Source of the DNA: an uncultured Desulfuromusa sp.
GTDB taxonomy: Bacteria > Desulfobacterota > Desulfuromonadia > Desulfuromonadales > Geopsychrobacteraceae
Assembly (NCBI RefSeq): GCF_963675815.1
Contig: NZ_OY776574.1
Span: 1,482,001-1,546,000 of the forward strand
Reading direction: 5' to 3'
DNA: 64,000 nt
The stretch's first letter is position 1; every line of letters begins with the position of its first letter. Position numbers and translations under genes: made by a program. The notes below the pieces were generated by a model, which saw only the letters and a program-made list of their open reading frames with translations, was not told where the DNA came from and searched no databases. Positions 34,281 to 43,092 of this stretch are shown here, one piece after another.

Positions 34281-36029
34281 ATGGTAGGTGCTGATGTGCT
34301 GGAGAGGTTTCAGCTGCAGGCGTCTGAACGTTTGGGGCGTATTTATCGTGTTGATCAGGTAAAAACTCTATTGGATCAAGTCGTTATAGAGGTTCAAAAT
34401 TTTTCAAGCCCGATTGAGGAAGAACCGGTCAATCGGCTTTGGAGCGAGCGGGATCTGATTTTGATCAGCTATGGAGATTCAATCTGTGTAGAAGGTCAGA
34501 TGCCTATCCAAGGATTATGCTCATTTCTTGAGCACTATCTTCCAGATGTGATCAGTATTGTTCATTTATTACCTTTTTTCCCTTACAGTTCTGATGATGG
34601 TTTCGCGGTTATTGATTATCAACAGGTCAATCCGAAGTTGGGTGATTGGTCGCAGATTGCTGCAATCAACCGGAATTTCGACTTGATGGTCGACTTGGTA
34701 ATCAACCATGTGTCCAGCCAACATCGCTGGTTTCAGGAGTTTTTACACGATGAGGAACCGGGTAAGAACTACTTTATTTCTCCTCCTGATGACGTTGATC
34801 TGACGCATGTAGTCAGGCCGCGCCAGTCTCCGTTGCTGACAAGGGTTGAAACTGATCGTGGTGCGGATAAAGTCTGGACGACTTTCAGTGCTGATCAAGT
34901 TGATACCAATTTTTCCAACCCGGATGTGCTGCTCGAATATATCAAAGTTCTGCTGTTCTACTTGAGCCAGGGAGCACGTTTCATCCGTCTTGATGCGGTT
35001 GCTTTTCTCTGGAAAGAGTGGGGAACCAGCTGTCTTAATTTACCACAAACACATGAAATCGTTAAGCTTCTGAGGGACATTCTCACAACTGTTGCGCCGA
35101 AAACGGTGTTGCTGACCGAAACGAATCTACCACATCATCAGAATCTCAGTTATTTCGGCGACAGTGATGAAGCTCACATGGTGTACCAGTTTAGTTTGGC
35201 CCCTTTGCTGTTGCACGGCTTGTATCGCGGGACCAGTGTGTATTTGTGTGAATGGGCCAGAACCCGTTGCAATGCTCCCCCAGGGTGTACTTTTTTGAAT
35301 TTTACTGCTTCACATGACGGGATTGGTCTGCGGCCGATTGAAGGATTGCTGCCACAAGGGGAGATTGATCTCTTGCTGCATGGAATGGAAAAGTTTGGTG
35401 GCATGATCAGCTACAAGGGCAATGGGGACGGCAGTAAAAGCCCCTATGAAATCAATATCGGCTACTTTGATGCTTTAAAAGGAACCTGGTTGGGTGATGA
35501 CTGTTGGCAGTTGGCCCGTTTTCTTTTGGCTCAGACCTTGATGATCGGGTTGCGCGGTATCCCGGCATTATATATACACAGTCTGTTGGCAACCCCGAAT
35601 TACCATGAGGGGGTGGAGAAGACCGGTCGGCCTCGGACAATTAACCGGCGTTGTTGGCAACAAAAAGACCTGGATCTCCTTCTTGGTGATGAAGAGTCGA
35701 ATCAGGCGAAAATTTTTTATGAGCTGCGGAGGCGTTTACAAATTCGCCGGGAACAGCCGGCTTTTCACCCCGATGGCCGTCAGGAAGTGCTGTATCTTGG
35801 CGAGTATCTGTTCGGTTTCTGGCGTTTCAGCCCGGATGGAAAACAGAAAATTTTTGCTGTCCACAACTTGACCGAACAACCGCGAAATCTGTATGTCGAT
35901 GGCGCCCTTGATGGTCAGTTCAGCGGTCGCTGGATCGGGTTGCTGACCGGTGAGGTGGTGACCAGTGAGCGGGCCGTGATTAACCTTCCTCCCTATCATG
36001 TTCTCTGGTTGGCACAGCAGGAAGAGTGA
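34281..36029 (+). CDS. GH13_18 sugar phosphorylase, probably glucosylglycerate phosphorylase
   Basis: A 582-residue alpha-amylase family enzyme of the sucrose-phosphorylase subfamily. Nucleophile Asp238 in RFIRLDAVAFLWKEWGT, acid/base Glu280 in LLTETNLPHH, and TASHDGIGLRP with the third acidic residue. Length (about 580 rather than about 490) and WKEWGT context favour the glucosylglycerate phosphorylase branch described from Meiothermus and E. coli YcjM-like enzymes, which split glucosylglycerate with phosphate. The convergent gpgS gene for glucosylglycerate synthesis supports this; sucrose phosphorylase remains possible because a sucrose operon is nearby. Confidence 0.8.
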   Translation: MVGADVLERFQLQASERLGRIYRVDQVKTLLDQVVIEVQNFSSPIEEEPVNRLWSERDLILISYGDSICVEGQMPIQGLCSFLEHYLPDVISIVHLLPFFPYSSDDGFAVIDYQQVNPKLGDWSQIAAINRNFDLMVDLVINHVSSQHRWFQEFLHDEEPGKNYFISPPDDVDLTHVVRPRQSPLLTRVETDRGADKVWTTFSADQVDTNFSNPDVLLEYIKVLLFYLSQGARFIRLDAVAFLWKEWGTSCLNLPQTHEIVKLLRDILTTVAPKTVLLTETNLPHHQNLSYFGDSDEAHMVYQFSLAPLLLHGLYRGTSVYLCEWARTRCNAPPGCTFLNFTASHDGIGLRPIEGLLPQGEIDLLLHGMEKFGGMISYKGNGDGSKSPYEINIGYFDALKGTWLGDDCWQLARFLLAQTLMIGLRGIPALYIHSLLATPNYHEGVEKTGRPRTINRRCWQQKDLDLLLGDEESNQAKIFYELRRRLQIRREQPAFHPDGRQEVLYLGEYLFGFWRFSPDGKQKIFAVHNLTEQPRNLYVDGALDGQFSGRWIGLLTGEVVTSERAVINLPPYHVLWLAQQEE

Positions 36030-36077
36030 GTTTCCGAACGGTGACCTGCTGTGGTGTTTGTGACTGCTTGGGAAAGC

Positions 36078-36114
36078 ACCCGGTGTTGATGATGTTTCAG
36101 CCGGGTTCTTTTTT
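36078..36114 (+). terminator. Intrinsic terminator after the phosphorylase gene
   Basis: ACCCGGT (36078-36084) pairs with GCCGGGT (36100-36106; one G-T), followed by TCTTTTTT. It sits between the convergent phosphorylase and gpgS genes. Confidence 0.65.
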
Positions 36115-36121
36115 GGACAAA

Positions 36122-37333
36122 TTATTTGTTGTCTGCTTCAACCGCCTCATAAATATGATCAAGGATATCCGGAATAGCACTGATGACCCGGTTCCAGGTC
36201 GGCATGTTGGGGGTTTCCATTGGATTTTTCAGATAGAACTCACCCGCACGCATAATGTTCTCTGCAAAAAGTTCTACGGCTTTTTCTTCTTTATGGCGAT
36301 CAATAGTGAGTCCGTTCATCTGCGCATCGTTGTAGAAACGTTCAACAAAATCAAGGGCTTCGCGGAAATAGGTCGCTTTGACGGTACGGAAGGTTTCCGG
36401 TGAAAAGACCATGCCCTGAGTTGCCAGCTTACGGATAACAGCCTTGGTAATGTCGGTACTCATACGTGACAATCCCCCTTGCGGGTTATCGGCTGACATA
36501 TCCTGGTGCTTGTGATCATAGGTGTCTGCAATATCAACTTGGCAGACTCTGGTGGTTGTATAATTACGGTACATTTCTGAGAGCAGACCGATCTCCAGTC
36601 CCCAGTCACTTGGAATGCGTAAATCATTCAGGACATCGACCTGCATCGAAAATTCGCCAGCCAAGGCATAACGGAAACTGTCAAGGTATTCGAGATAGTC
36701 AGTGTGACCGACAACCTTCTGTAATGAGCGGAGCAGGGGGGTGACCAGAAGGCGACAGACCCGACCGTTCAGGCTCTCGTTAGCGACCCGTGAATAGAAA
36801 CCTTTGCAGAACTGGTAGTTAAAAGCAGGATTGGCAACCGGATAGATGAGTCGTGCCAGAAGGTCCCGTTTATAAGTGACGATATCGCAATCGTGCAGAG
36901 CGACCGCCCGACTCCGCCCGGAAGCAAGGACGTACCCAAAACAGTACCAGACATTACGGCCCTTACCCATCTCTGTTGGTGCCAGACCTTTGTCAGCCAA
37001 CATTCTATCGACCTCGCGCAGTCGCGGACCATCGTTCCAGAGAATTCGGTGCTCTTGTGGAAGTCTTCCGAAATATCCCTTGGCGTAGTTAAATTGGTTT
37101 TCGTCGGCTCGGTCGAGTCCGATGACGATTTCACGCAAATATTTGGCATTTTTCAGGTCATCAAGAATCGGTCCGAGTGCAGGTCCTTCCAGTTCTGAAT
37201 AGAGCGAGGGCAGCACCAGACTCATCGGACGATGTCCGGAAAATTTAAGGAGTTCACTTTCCAGCTCTTCAATGGATCGATTTGTCAGGTTGTGTAAGGT
37301 GGTAATGACGCCGTTCTGAAAAAAATCAGCCAT
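36122..37333 (-). CDS. gpgS: Glucosyl-3-phosphoglycerate synthase (GT81-like)
   Basis: A 403-residue GT-A glycosyltransferase. LVLPSLYSELEGPAL is the nucleotide-binding start, EIVIGLDRADENQF follows, the metal-binding DxD is DCD (148-150, AVALHDCDIVTY), and GEFSMQVDVL... DWGLEIGLLSE matches the acceptor region of GpgS-type enzymes. It joins glucose from an NDP-glucose to 3-phosphoglycerate. The next gene encodes the matching phosphatase, 3 nt before it in transcription order. Mannosyl-3-phosphoglycerate synthesis is the alternative, less likely because of the phosphorylase neighbour. Confidence 0.88.
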   Translation of the reverse strand: MADFFQNGVITTLHNLTNRSIEELESELLKFSGHRPMSLVLPSLYSELEGPALGPILDDLKNAKYLREIVIGLDRADENQFNYAKGYFGRLPQEHRILWNDGPRLREVDRMLADKGLAPTEMGKGRNVWYCFGYVLASGRSRAVALHDCDIVTYKRDLLARLIYPVANPAFNYQFCKGFYSRVANESLNGRVCRLLVTPLLRSLQKVVGHTDYLEYLDSFRYALAGEFSMQVDVLNDLRIPSDWGLEIGLLSEMYRNYTTTRVCQVDIADTYDHKHQDMSADNPQGGLSRMSTDITKAVIRKLATQGMVFSPETFRTVKATYFREALDFVERFYNDAQMNGLTIDRHKEEKAVELFAENIMRAGEFYLKNPMETPNMPTWNRVISAIPDILDHIYEAVEADNK

Positions 37334-37336
37334 GAA

Positions 37337-38128
37337 CTACTCCTTGTCAAATTGTTGCAGGATGTCGCAAACGGTCTGGTTCCAGCCCTTCGGACCCTGC
37401 TCCGTTGCGTGAATGATGGTAACGTTTTGTGGTTTTGGTGCCAGACCACTGACGGAAGGGATAACGACCGCAAGGTCGGCGGCTTCGAGCATGGATTGGT
37501 CGTTGGGACCGTCGCCAAGAGCGACGCTGTACCAACAGTTGTTTTCAGGTGAGGGGTAGTGTTCGAGCAGCCAGCGTAGAGCCGTTCCCTTGCCGGCGCG
37601 GTCGCTTACAACATGATAAAAACGTCCTCCGCGCAGCAGTTGTAAGCCGTGCCGGGTGAGGTCGTTGCGGAATTCTTCCAGTTTCATCAGGTTGTCATCC
37701 CAGCGGAGAGGTTCCGAGCAAAGCCGTTGTTTTGCCAGTGTTGCAACCGCTATGCTCAGACCGGTTTCTGCTGCAATTTCAGCAACTGAAAAATCAGCAA
37801 ATCCTTGAAACCTGTAACCCTTTTGTCGTCGTAGCTGTTGCACCAGATTGATCAGCTCTGAGTAAGGTTTGCCGAAAAAATGTGCAGAACTCATATTTTC
37901 CGGAAAAATGATCCCGGCACCGTTTTCAACAATAAAGGGTGTTGTCAGTTTTAATTCCTGATGCAGTTTGGAAACTTCAGCAGCGGTTTTACTGGTGCAG
38001 AGAATAAGTGGAATCTGTCGCTCCCGTAGTAGTTTGAGAGCTGGATTGGCCGCTTGCCAACTATAATTGTAATGGTCGAGGAGAGTCCCGTCGAGATCGG
38101 TAAATATGATGAGTTGTGGTTGCGGCAC
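37337..38128 (-). CDS. Glucosyl-3-phosphoglycerate phosphatase (MpgP-like HAD)
   Basis: A 263-residue HAD-IIB phosphatase similar to mannosyl-3-phosphoglycerate phosphatases. Nucleophile LIIFTDLDGTLLDHY (Asp11, Asp13), motif 2 LILCTSKT, substrate-cap segment FIVENGAGI, motif 4 ALGDGPNDQSML. It would release glucosylglycerate. I choose GTG 38128 because GGAGGAG precedes it at 8 nt; the open frame runs back to 38194 without a ribosome site. First gene of the gpgP-gpgS operon. Confidence 0.85.
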   Translation of the reverse strand: MPQPQLIIFTDLDGTLLDHYNYSWQAANPALKLLRERQIPLILCTSKTAAEVSKLHQELKLTTPFIVENGAGIIFPENMSSAHFFGKPYSELINLVQQLRRQKGYRFQGFADFSVAEIAAETGLSIAVATLAKQRLCSEPLRWDDNLMKLEEFRNDLTRHGLQLLRGGRFYHVVSDRAGKGTALRWLLEHYPSPENNCWYSVALGDGPNDQSMLEAADLAVVIPSVSGLAPKPQNVTIIHATEQGPKGWNQTVCDILQQFDKE

Positions 38129-38420
38129 GTTTGTTTCTCCTCCGGGATAGTTGAACAGGTTATGATGCAAATATGCAAGGCAGGTGCCAGCCAATTCAGA
38201 GGTTCTCTTTTGTCTTTGGAGTTGTTTGCTCAGTTGTAGGAGCTGTTCGTCCTATTTTTTGACATCCGTTGTGGTTATTGTTGTCCTATGGTCTCCGGGT
38301 GGGTTACCCTTACTGGGTGGTTTGATGATTGTGATAAAAAACTTCTACTTACCTTCCATGAGGGGAGTACCCCATCAGCAGGTCTGAAAGTGATATTCCG
38401 TTCTTCTGACAGGTGTCGTG

Positions 38421-39707
38421 ATGCCAAAATCAGCATTTAATGCCATAGAGGGTAGTGTTCGGTTTTTTCTGGGTGGGGCGAGAGCCACACTGACAGAATG
38501 TAATGAAAATGATGGCTCTTCCCGGTCAGCAGAGCGATATGAGTTTTTGTCTGCTGTCGAGATCGGCGGTGTCAGTTATCTGTTTCGCGCCGAGCGCAAA
38601 GAGCTGGTTTTTACGACAACGGAAAAGGACTTTATCCGCGAGTTACTCACCGCCTTTTCAGGTTTGTTTGCAGGCTTTTCTGCAAAAGGATATGCCGCTC
38701 ATTTTCGTACGGCTCTCTTGACCTCTTTGGCTGATATTGCTGTTGCACGTTATATTCGTGGTGACCGGAAAGGAGTGTTCTGGCCGGCACAGAGCTTGGT
38801 TCAGCTGCTTAAAAGTTTGTCGTATCAACGCTATGAAGGGACTCCGGCAACAACCGGTTTTCTGATTTGCAGGGGCCAGCTGGACGACTTTTTAGTGGCA
38901 TTGGAAAAGACCCGATACGATTGGCTTGACCTTGAAGAAAGTCGACGCAGGATCTCTGCGGATTTTTTTCGCAATCCGCTTTCTTATCGTCTTGTCGATG
39001 GTCATCGATCGTTATTTGTCGGCGATATCCGTATGAATATCAAGGGGACAATCGGATTGAACTCTCCGGCTCCTGGAGATCAGATCGAACAGCTTGCGCA
39101 TCGTGAAACCCTGAAACTGCTGTCAAAGGCAGGAGAGGGTTCTTTTGCGGTTTATGTCAACAATGCTTCAGAGGTTGAAATCGTTCTTGATAGAGACAGA
39201 ATGCTGGTGTGGCGTCGGGGCTATTGGGGGCTTTATGATCCGGATATCATCCGGGAGTTTTTGAAGGGATGTCTCGATAAGCGCTCGATCGAACATTTAC
39301 TCTGGACCGTCTATGCTCTCTCAAAATCCCGGCATGGAATGGTGGTTCTGGTGGCGGATGATGTTGCTGCATTGGATGTTTTGCGAAAAGGTTCTGTCGG
39401 TGGTCGGGATCCCTTGAGCCGTGCCTTGATCCGTAACGTCAGGGGTAAAAAAATCGGATCACTGAAGCGGTCGGGAGAATTGAGTCGTATTCTCTCATCT
39501 GATGGTCTCACAGTTGTCAACCGTAAGGGGGAGTTGCTTGATGCCGGTGTGATTGTCGATACCTCCAAGGTTGGTGATCTGGTGACCGGTGGCGGGCGAA
39601 CAACTGCCGCAACATCCGCCTCTTACTTTGGTCGGGTGATTAAAGTCTCAGAGGATGGTCCCATCGAGTTATACAAGGCGGGGCAGAGCCTTTATCGTTT
39701 TGGCTAG
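38421..39707 (+). CDS. DAC/DisA_N-like domain protein (probable DACNV sensor type)
   Basis: A 428-residue soluble protein. The last 130 residues follow the DisA diadenylate-cyclase layout: a Val-rich strand after a helix (SKSRHGMVVLVADD, about 304-317), SSDGLTVVNRKGELLDAGV in place of DGAxxI..xRIxAAG, and GGGRTTAATSASYFGRVIKV in place of GTRHRAA. The catalytic motifs DGA and RHR read DGL and RTT, so cyclase activity is uncertain; it may bind a nucleotide instead. Such DAC-related domains have been described in nucleotide-signalling surveys. The 300-residue N-terminus I do not recognise. ATG 38421 is preferred over GTG 38418 by its spacing from ACAGG. Confidence 0.6.
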   Translation: MPKSAFNAIEGSVRFFLGGARATLTECNENDGSSRSAERYEFLSAVEIGGVSYLFRAERKELVFTTTEKDFIRELLTAFSGLFAGFSAKGYAAHFRTALLTSLADIAVARYIRGDRKGVFWPAQSLVQLLKSLSYQRYEGTPATTGFLICRGQLDDFLVALEKTRYDWLDLEESRRRISADFFRNPLSYRLVDGHRSLFVGDIRMNIKGTIGLNSPAPGDQIEQLAHRETLKLLSKAGEGSFAVYVNNASEVEIVLDRDRMLVWRRGYWGLYDPDIIREFLKGCLDKRSIEHLLWTVYALSKSRHGMVVLVADDVAALDVLRKGSVGGRDPLSRALIRNVRGKKIGSLKRSGELSRILSSDGLTVVNRKGELLDAGVIVDTSKVGDLVTGGGRTTAATSASYFGRVIKVSEDGPIELYKAGQSLYRFG

Positions 39708-39758
39708 AGAGTTTCGGTGGGGATAGCTCTTTTGTTTTGAATGCCCACAGGAAGAGGC

Positions 39759-39787
39759 TTGTCAGCATTAGACTCTGACGTTAATAT
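39759..39787 (+). promoter_or_regulatory. Promoter of the MarR gene
   Basis: TTGTCA (39759-39764), 17-bp spacer, TAATAT (39782-39787), 72 bp before the MarR start codon. Confidence 0.5.
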
Positions 39788-39859
39788 AGCAGTTATTTAA
39801 GATGTTTAGCCTGCACCCATGCTGTTATTATGCGAATGTCGATGATGAAAGGGGAATTG

Positions 39860-40384
39860 ATGGATAAAACAGTTAAAAACATCAATAACGATCCTGAGGT
39901 GCCAAAAGGAAGCTATGATCTACGTATTCTGCAGGCTCTTCGCCGTATCATTCGCGCGGTGGATCTTCATTCGCACAAACTTTCAAGCCAGCATAAAATT
40001 ACCGGGCCGCAACTCGCTTGTTTACTTGCTGTCAAGCAGGATGGTCCTCTGACTAGTGGAAATCTGGCAAAAAATGTCTACCTGAGTCCGAGTACGGTTG
40101 TCGGTATTGTCGACAGGCTTGAAGAAAAGCAACTGGTGATGCGTAAGCGCAGCAGTGAAGATCGCCGTCAGGTTCATATCTCTATAACTCCGACCGGCAA
40201 AGCTCTGGTCGCTGCCGCCCCTTCTCTGCTTCAGGATACCTTGGCAACGGCTCTGGTGGACCTTCCGGAAATTGAGCAGGTTTCCATCACTTTGGCCCTG
40301 GAAAAACTGGTTGACCTCATGGAGGCTCGCCATATCGGCGCTTCACCTCTTCTTGAGACCGGTTCGTTGACCGCAGAAGAATAA
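39860..40384 (+). CDS. MarR-family transcriptional regulator
   Basis: A 174-residue regulator. The winged helix is clear: TGPQLACLLAVKQDGPLTSG, recognition helix LSPSTVVGIVDRLEEKQLV, and wing MRKRSSEDRRQVHISITPTG. ATG 39860 (MDKTVKN) follows AAAGGGGA; the open frame starts at 39830 but without such a site. The gene sits directly upstream of ablA-ablB on the same strand, whose promoter has a perfect palindrome, so it probably controls acetyl-beta-lysine synthesis. MarR-type EctR regulators control ectoine genes in methylotrophs, a useful parallel. Confidence 0.88.
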   Translation: MDKTVKNINNDPEVPKGSYDLRILQALRRIIRAVDLHSHKLSSQHKITGPQLACLLAVKQDGPLTSGNLAKNVYLSPSTVVGIVDRLEEKQLVMRKRSSEDRRQVHISITPTGKALVAAAPSLLQDTLATALVDLPEIEQVSITLALEKLVDLMEARHIGASPLLETGSLTAEE

Positions 40385-40414
40385 TCCCTAATCTGAACTT
40401 TACTTTCGGCTGCC

Positions 40415-40458
40415 TTGACACAGAAGTCTCTTTCTGCTAAAACCTTTCGTATACGAAA
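40415..40458 (+). promoter_or_regulatory. ablAB promoter with palindromic operator
   Basis: TTGACA (40415-40420), 17 bp, TAAAAC (40438-40443), then immediately the perfect 14-bp palindrome TTTCGTATACGAAA (40445-40458) over the expected transcription start. This is a typical place for a repressor; the MarR gene ends 60 bp upstream of the palindrome. Confidence 0.7.
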
Positions 40459-40645
40459 CATTCTTTGTGAAATCTTTAGTCTACTTTCTGTTTTGTCGCA
40501 ATGAGGTACCGTGACTGATGCTGCAACCTTAAAACCAGCCCCTTAAGCCCGTCGCCCACTCGCGACCTTGCCCTGAGTTTTTCTTTTCCAGTAGTGCATT
40601 GCGTCGTCACATTTTTAGAACCTATAAGCCAGAGATAACTAAATA

Positions 40646-41965
40646 ATGAGCATTTATTCAAATTGCCAACAGAAAATCGCAGAAAAGATTAGCAGTAACT
40701 CTGAAGAACTTGCATCCAAGTGGACCGATTGGCACTGGCAACTGAAGCATTCAGTGACCTGTGTTGATACGTTTGAAAAATTACTTGATATTCAACTCAA
40801 CCCTCTGGAGAGGCGCAAAGTTGAATTGACCTTGAAAAAGTTCCCTCTTTCGATCACCCCTTACTATCTTTCTTTGATTGATCGTAGTGACTTTCGCAAT
40901 GATCCAATTTTTCGGCAAGCGTTTCCCAGCCCGAAAGAGTTGAAGGTGGAAAAGGTGGATATGGCTGATCCTCTGGCCGAAGATCACGACAGCCCGGTGC
41001 CAGGTATCACCCACCGCTACCCGGACAGGGTTCTGTTTCATGTCAGCAACGTCTGCAGCATGTACTGTCGCCATTGTACTCGCAAACGCAAGGTCGGGGA
41101 TGTCGATTCAATACCGGACCGCGAGCAAATCAGCCTCGGACTTGACTATATTCGCAACACCCCGGAAATCAGAGATGTTTTGCTGTCAGGTGGCGACCCG
41201 TTGATGCTTAATGATCTTTATCTGGACTGGATTTTGACGGAACTTGGTCAAATCGAACATGTTCAGGTCATTCGCATTGGCTCTCGTATGCCTGTCGTTT
41301 TGCCTTATAGGATTACCAATGAATTAGTCGAGATGCTGAAAAAACACCAGCCTCTCTGGCTTAATACCCATTTCAACCACCCAAGAGAAATAACCAGTTC
41401 GTCGCGACAGGCGTTGCGTAGGCTGACGGATGCCGGAATTCCTCTGGGCAATCAGTCCGTTTTGCTCGCTGGAGTTAATGATTGTCAAAGGATTATCAAA
41501 TCGCTGGTACACAAGTTGGTGGAAAACCGGGTGAGACCCTACTACCTCTATCAGTGTGATCTGGCGGAAGGCTTGTCGCACTTCCGAACCCCTGTTGGTA
41601 AGGGGGTGGAGATTATGGAGAGCTTGATTGGCCATACCAGTGGTTTTGCTATTCCAACCTATGTCATCGATGCGCCGGGGGGTGGGGGCAAGATTCCTCT
41701 GAATCCCAACTATCTGATCTCTCTTTCAACCAACAAAGTTATCTTGCGCAACTATGAAGGGGTTATTACGACTTATCAGGAACCGGCGACTTATGAGGAG
41801 AAGTTCTGCGATCGACAATGTTCCGGGTGCGATTTGCAACTCAATCTGGAAGACGGAGAAGAGCGAGATGTTATCGGTATTGAAAAACTGCTTTCCGATT
41901 TTGATGAGACCATCAGTTTGACTCCGTCAGAAAATCTAAGAATGGAGCGAAGAAATGAGGACTGA
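40646..41965 (+). CDS. ablA: Lysine 2,3-aminomutase
   Basis: A 439-residue radical SAM, PLP-dependent enzyme converting L-lysine to beta-lysine. The cluster motif CSMYCRHC (Cys137, 141, 144) binds the 4Fe-4S centre. The PLP lysine is in DAPGGGGKIPLNPNY. Both aspartates known to bind the lysine side-chain amino group in the clostridial enzyme (Asp293, Asp330) are present, in YQCDLAEGLSHF and VIDAPGGGGK. Followed by an overlapping acetyltransferase, it forms the N-epsilon-acetyl-beta-lysine osmolyte pathway. A 190-nt leader lies between promoter and start; the ribosome site is weak. Confidence 0.95.
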   Translation: MSIYSNCQQKIAEKISSNSEELASKWTDWHWQLKHSVTCVDTFEKLLDIQLNPLERRKVELTLKKFPLSITPYYLSLIDRSDFRNDPIFRQAFPSPKELKVEKVDMADPLAEDHDSPVPGITHRYPDRVLFHVSNVCSMYCRHCTRKRKVGDVDSIPDREQISLGLDYIRNTPEIRDVLLSGGDPLMLNDLYLDWILTELGQIEHVQVIRIGSRMPVVLPYRITNELVEMLKKHQPLWLNTHFNHPREITSSSRQALRRLTDAGIPLGNQSVLLAGVNDCQRIIKSLVHKLVENRVRPYYLYQCDLAEGLSHFRTPVGKGVEIMESLIGHTSGFAIPTYVIDAPGGGGKIPLNPNYLISLSTNKVILRNYEGVITTYQEPATYEEKFCDRQCSGCDLQLNLEDGEERDVIGIEKLLSDFDETISLTPSENLRMERRNED

Positions 41966-42809
41966 TGCGATTGAAACAGTTGGTAAGTCTGTTCTTCAGT
42001 ATGGGCCGGAGAATGATCGGGTCTATCTGATGAAGTTAGCGGAAGAGGATCTGCCGGACATTATCACCAGTGTTGGTCGTCTTGCTACTTTGCATAACTA
42101 TTCAAAAGCCTTTGTCAAAGTTCCTGAATCGGCGCAACAACTTTTTGTCGAGCATGGCTACCGGGTTGAAGCCGAAGTTCCCGGTCTGTTCAATAGGCAG
42201 GAAGATGGCTTTTTTATGGCGCGCTATTTCCATGCGGATCGATTGATTGATAATGACGCCGACAAAGTGAAGACAGTTCTTGATACAGCTCACGTTAAAG
42301 CTGAACAGCGTCGTCCGGTCGATCTCCCTGCAAACAGTATCTGTCGATTGGCAAATCCTTGCCATTGCCGGGAAATGGCTGAACTTTATCAACAGACTTT
42401 TGCCAGCTATCCATTTCCGATTCACGATCCGGAATATTTGGCATCGACCATGGTGGAAAATGTGCTTTATGCGGGAGTTTGGAAGGGAAACCAATTGCTG
42501 GCTTTAGCATCAGCTGAAATTGATCACCAGAACAGTCATGCCGAGCTGACCGACTTTGCAACTGATCCCGATTGGCGTGGTCACGGTCTGGCGAACGCTC
42601 TTCTCCAACATCTGGAAACGGAGCTGCAGCTGTCTGCAATCAAAACTTGCTACACCATTGCCCGGGCTACATCCTTCGGGATGAATATATGTTTTGCCCA
42701 GAATGGTTATCAATTTGCGGGGACTTTGGTGAAAAACACCCAGATTGCCGGCAAGCTTGAAAGTATGAACGTCTGGCATAAAAGCTTAGAGGTGGCAGGA
42801 AATGTTTAA
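41955..42809 (+). CDS. ablB: Beta-lysine N6-acetyltransferase
   Basis: A 284-residue GNAT-family enzyme. The C-terminal GNAT core (about 130-280) has ELTDFATDPDWRGHGLANAL with the acetyl-CoA loop and YTIARATSFGMNICFAQNGY. The N-terminal half is a divergent GNAT-like domain (ARYFHADRL region), as in AblB. It acetylates the epsilon amino group of beta-lysine to give the neutral solute N-epsilon-acetyl-beta-lysine. It overlaps ablA by 11 nt, so the pair is coupled. The same gene pair in methanogens and some bacteria is salt-induced. Confidence 0.92.
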   Translation: MRTDAIETVGKSVLQYGPENDRVYLMKLAEEDLPDIITSVGRLATLHNYSKAFVKVPESAQQLFVEHGYRVEAEVPGLFNRQEDGFFMARYFHADRLIDNDADKVKTVLDTAHVKAEQRRPVDLPANSICRLANPCHCREMAELYQQTFASYPFPIHDPEYLASTMVENVLYAGVWKGNQLLALASAEIDHQNSHAELTDFATDPDWRGHGLANALLQHLETELQLSAIKTCYTIARATSFGMNICFAQNGYQFAGTLVKNTQIAGKLESMNVWHKSLEVAGNV

Positions 42810-43092
42810 TATTTCAGCAGTGGACAACGGAAGGAAGCGGTAAATTTTATAACCTTGATAAGTGTATTCGGCAAGCTATCGATACTTCAGGGCGTGGTTT
42901 CAACGCCCTGTCGGAACTGAAAAGGAATCAAACGACAGCAGATCTCTCGATTATCCCGCTGACTGAGCCAGCGCACGACAGTAAAGAAAAAACACGGCTG
43001 AAGTTGACAACCAATGTTCAGCTTCAGAAACCCTTCAGCCCATCCGAAATACAAAAGTCATAGAACACTTCATCTAACAGAAAGATTGACAA
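42810..43092 (+). other. Intergenic region ablB / kamA-like
   Basis: It contains a hairpin CAGGGCGT/ACGCCCTG (42888-42910, 7-nt loop) without a T-run. One plus frame stays open for 93 codons (42782-43063) but has no ATG, GTG or TTG near its beginning, so I do not call a gene. Confidence 0.4.

Noticed and set aside
40459..40645. Lysine riboswitch in the ablA leader
   Set aside because: The 190-nt leader has some short inverted repeats but none of the conserved L-box core segments that I could recognise.
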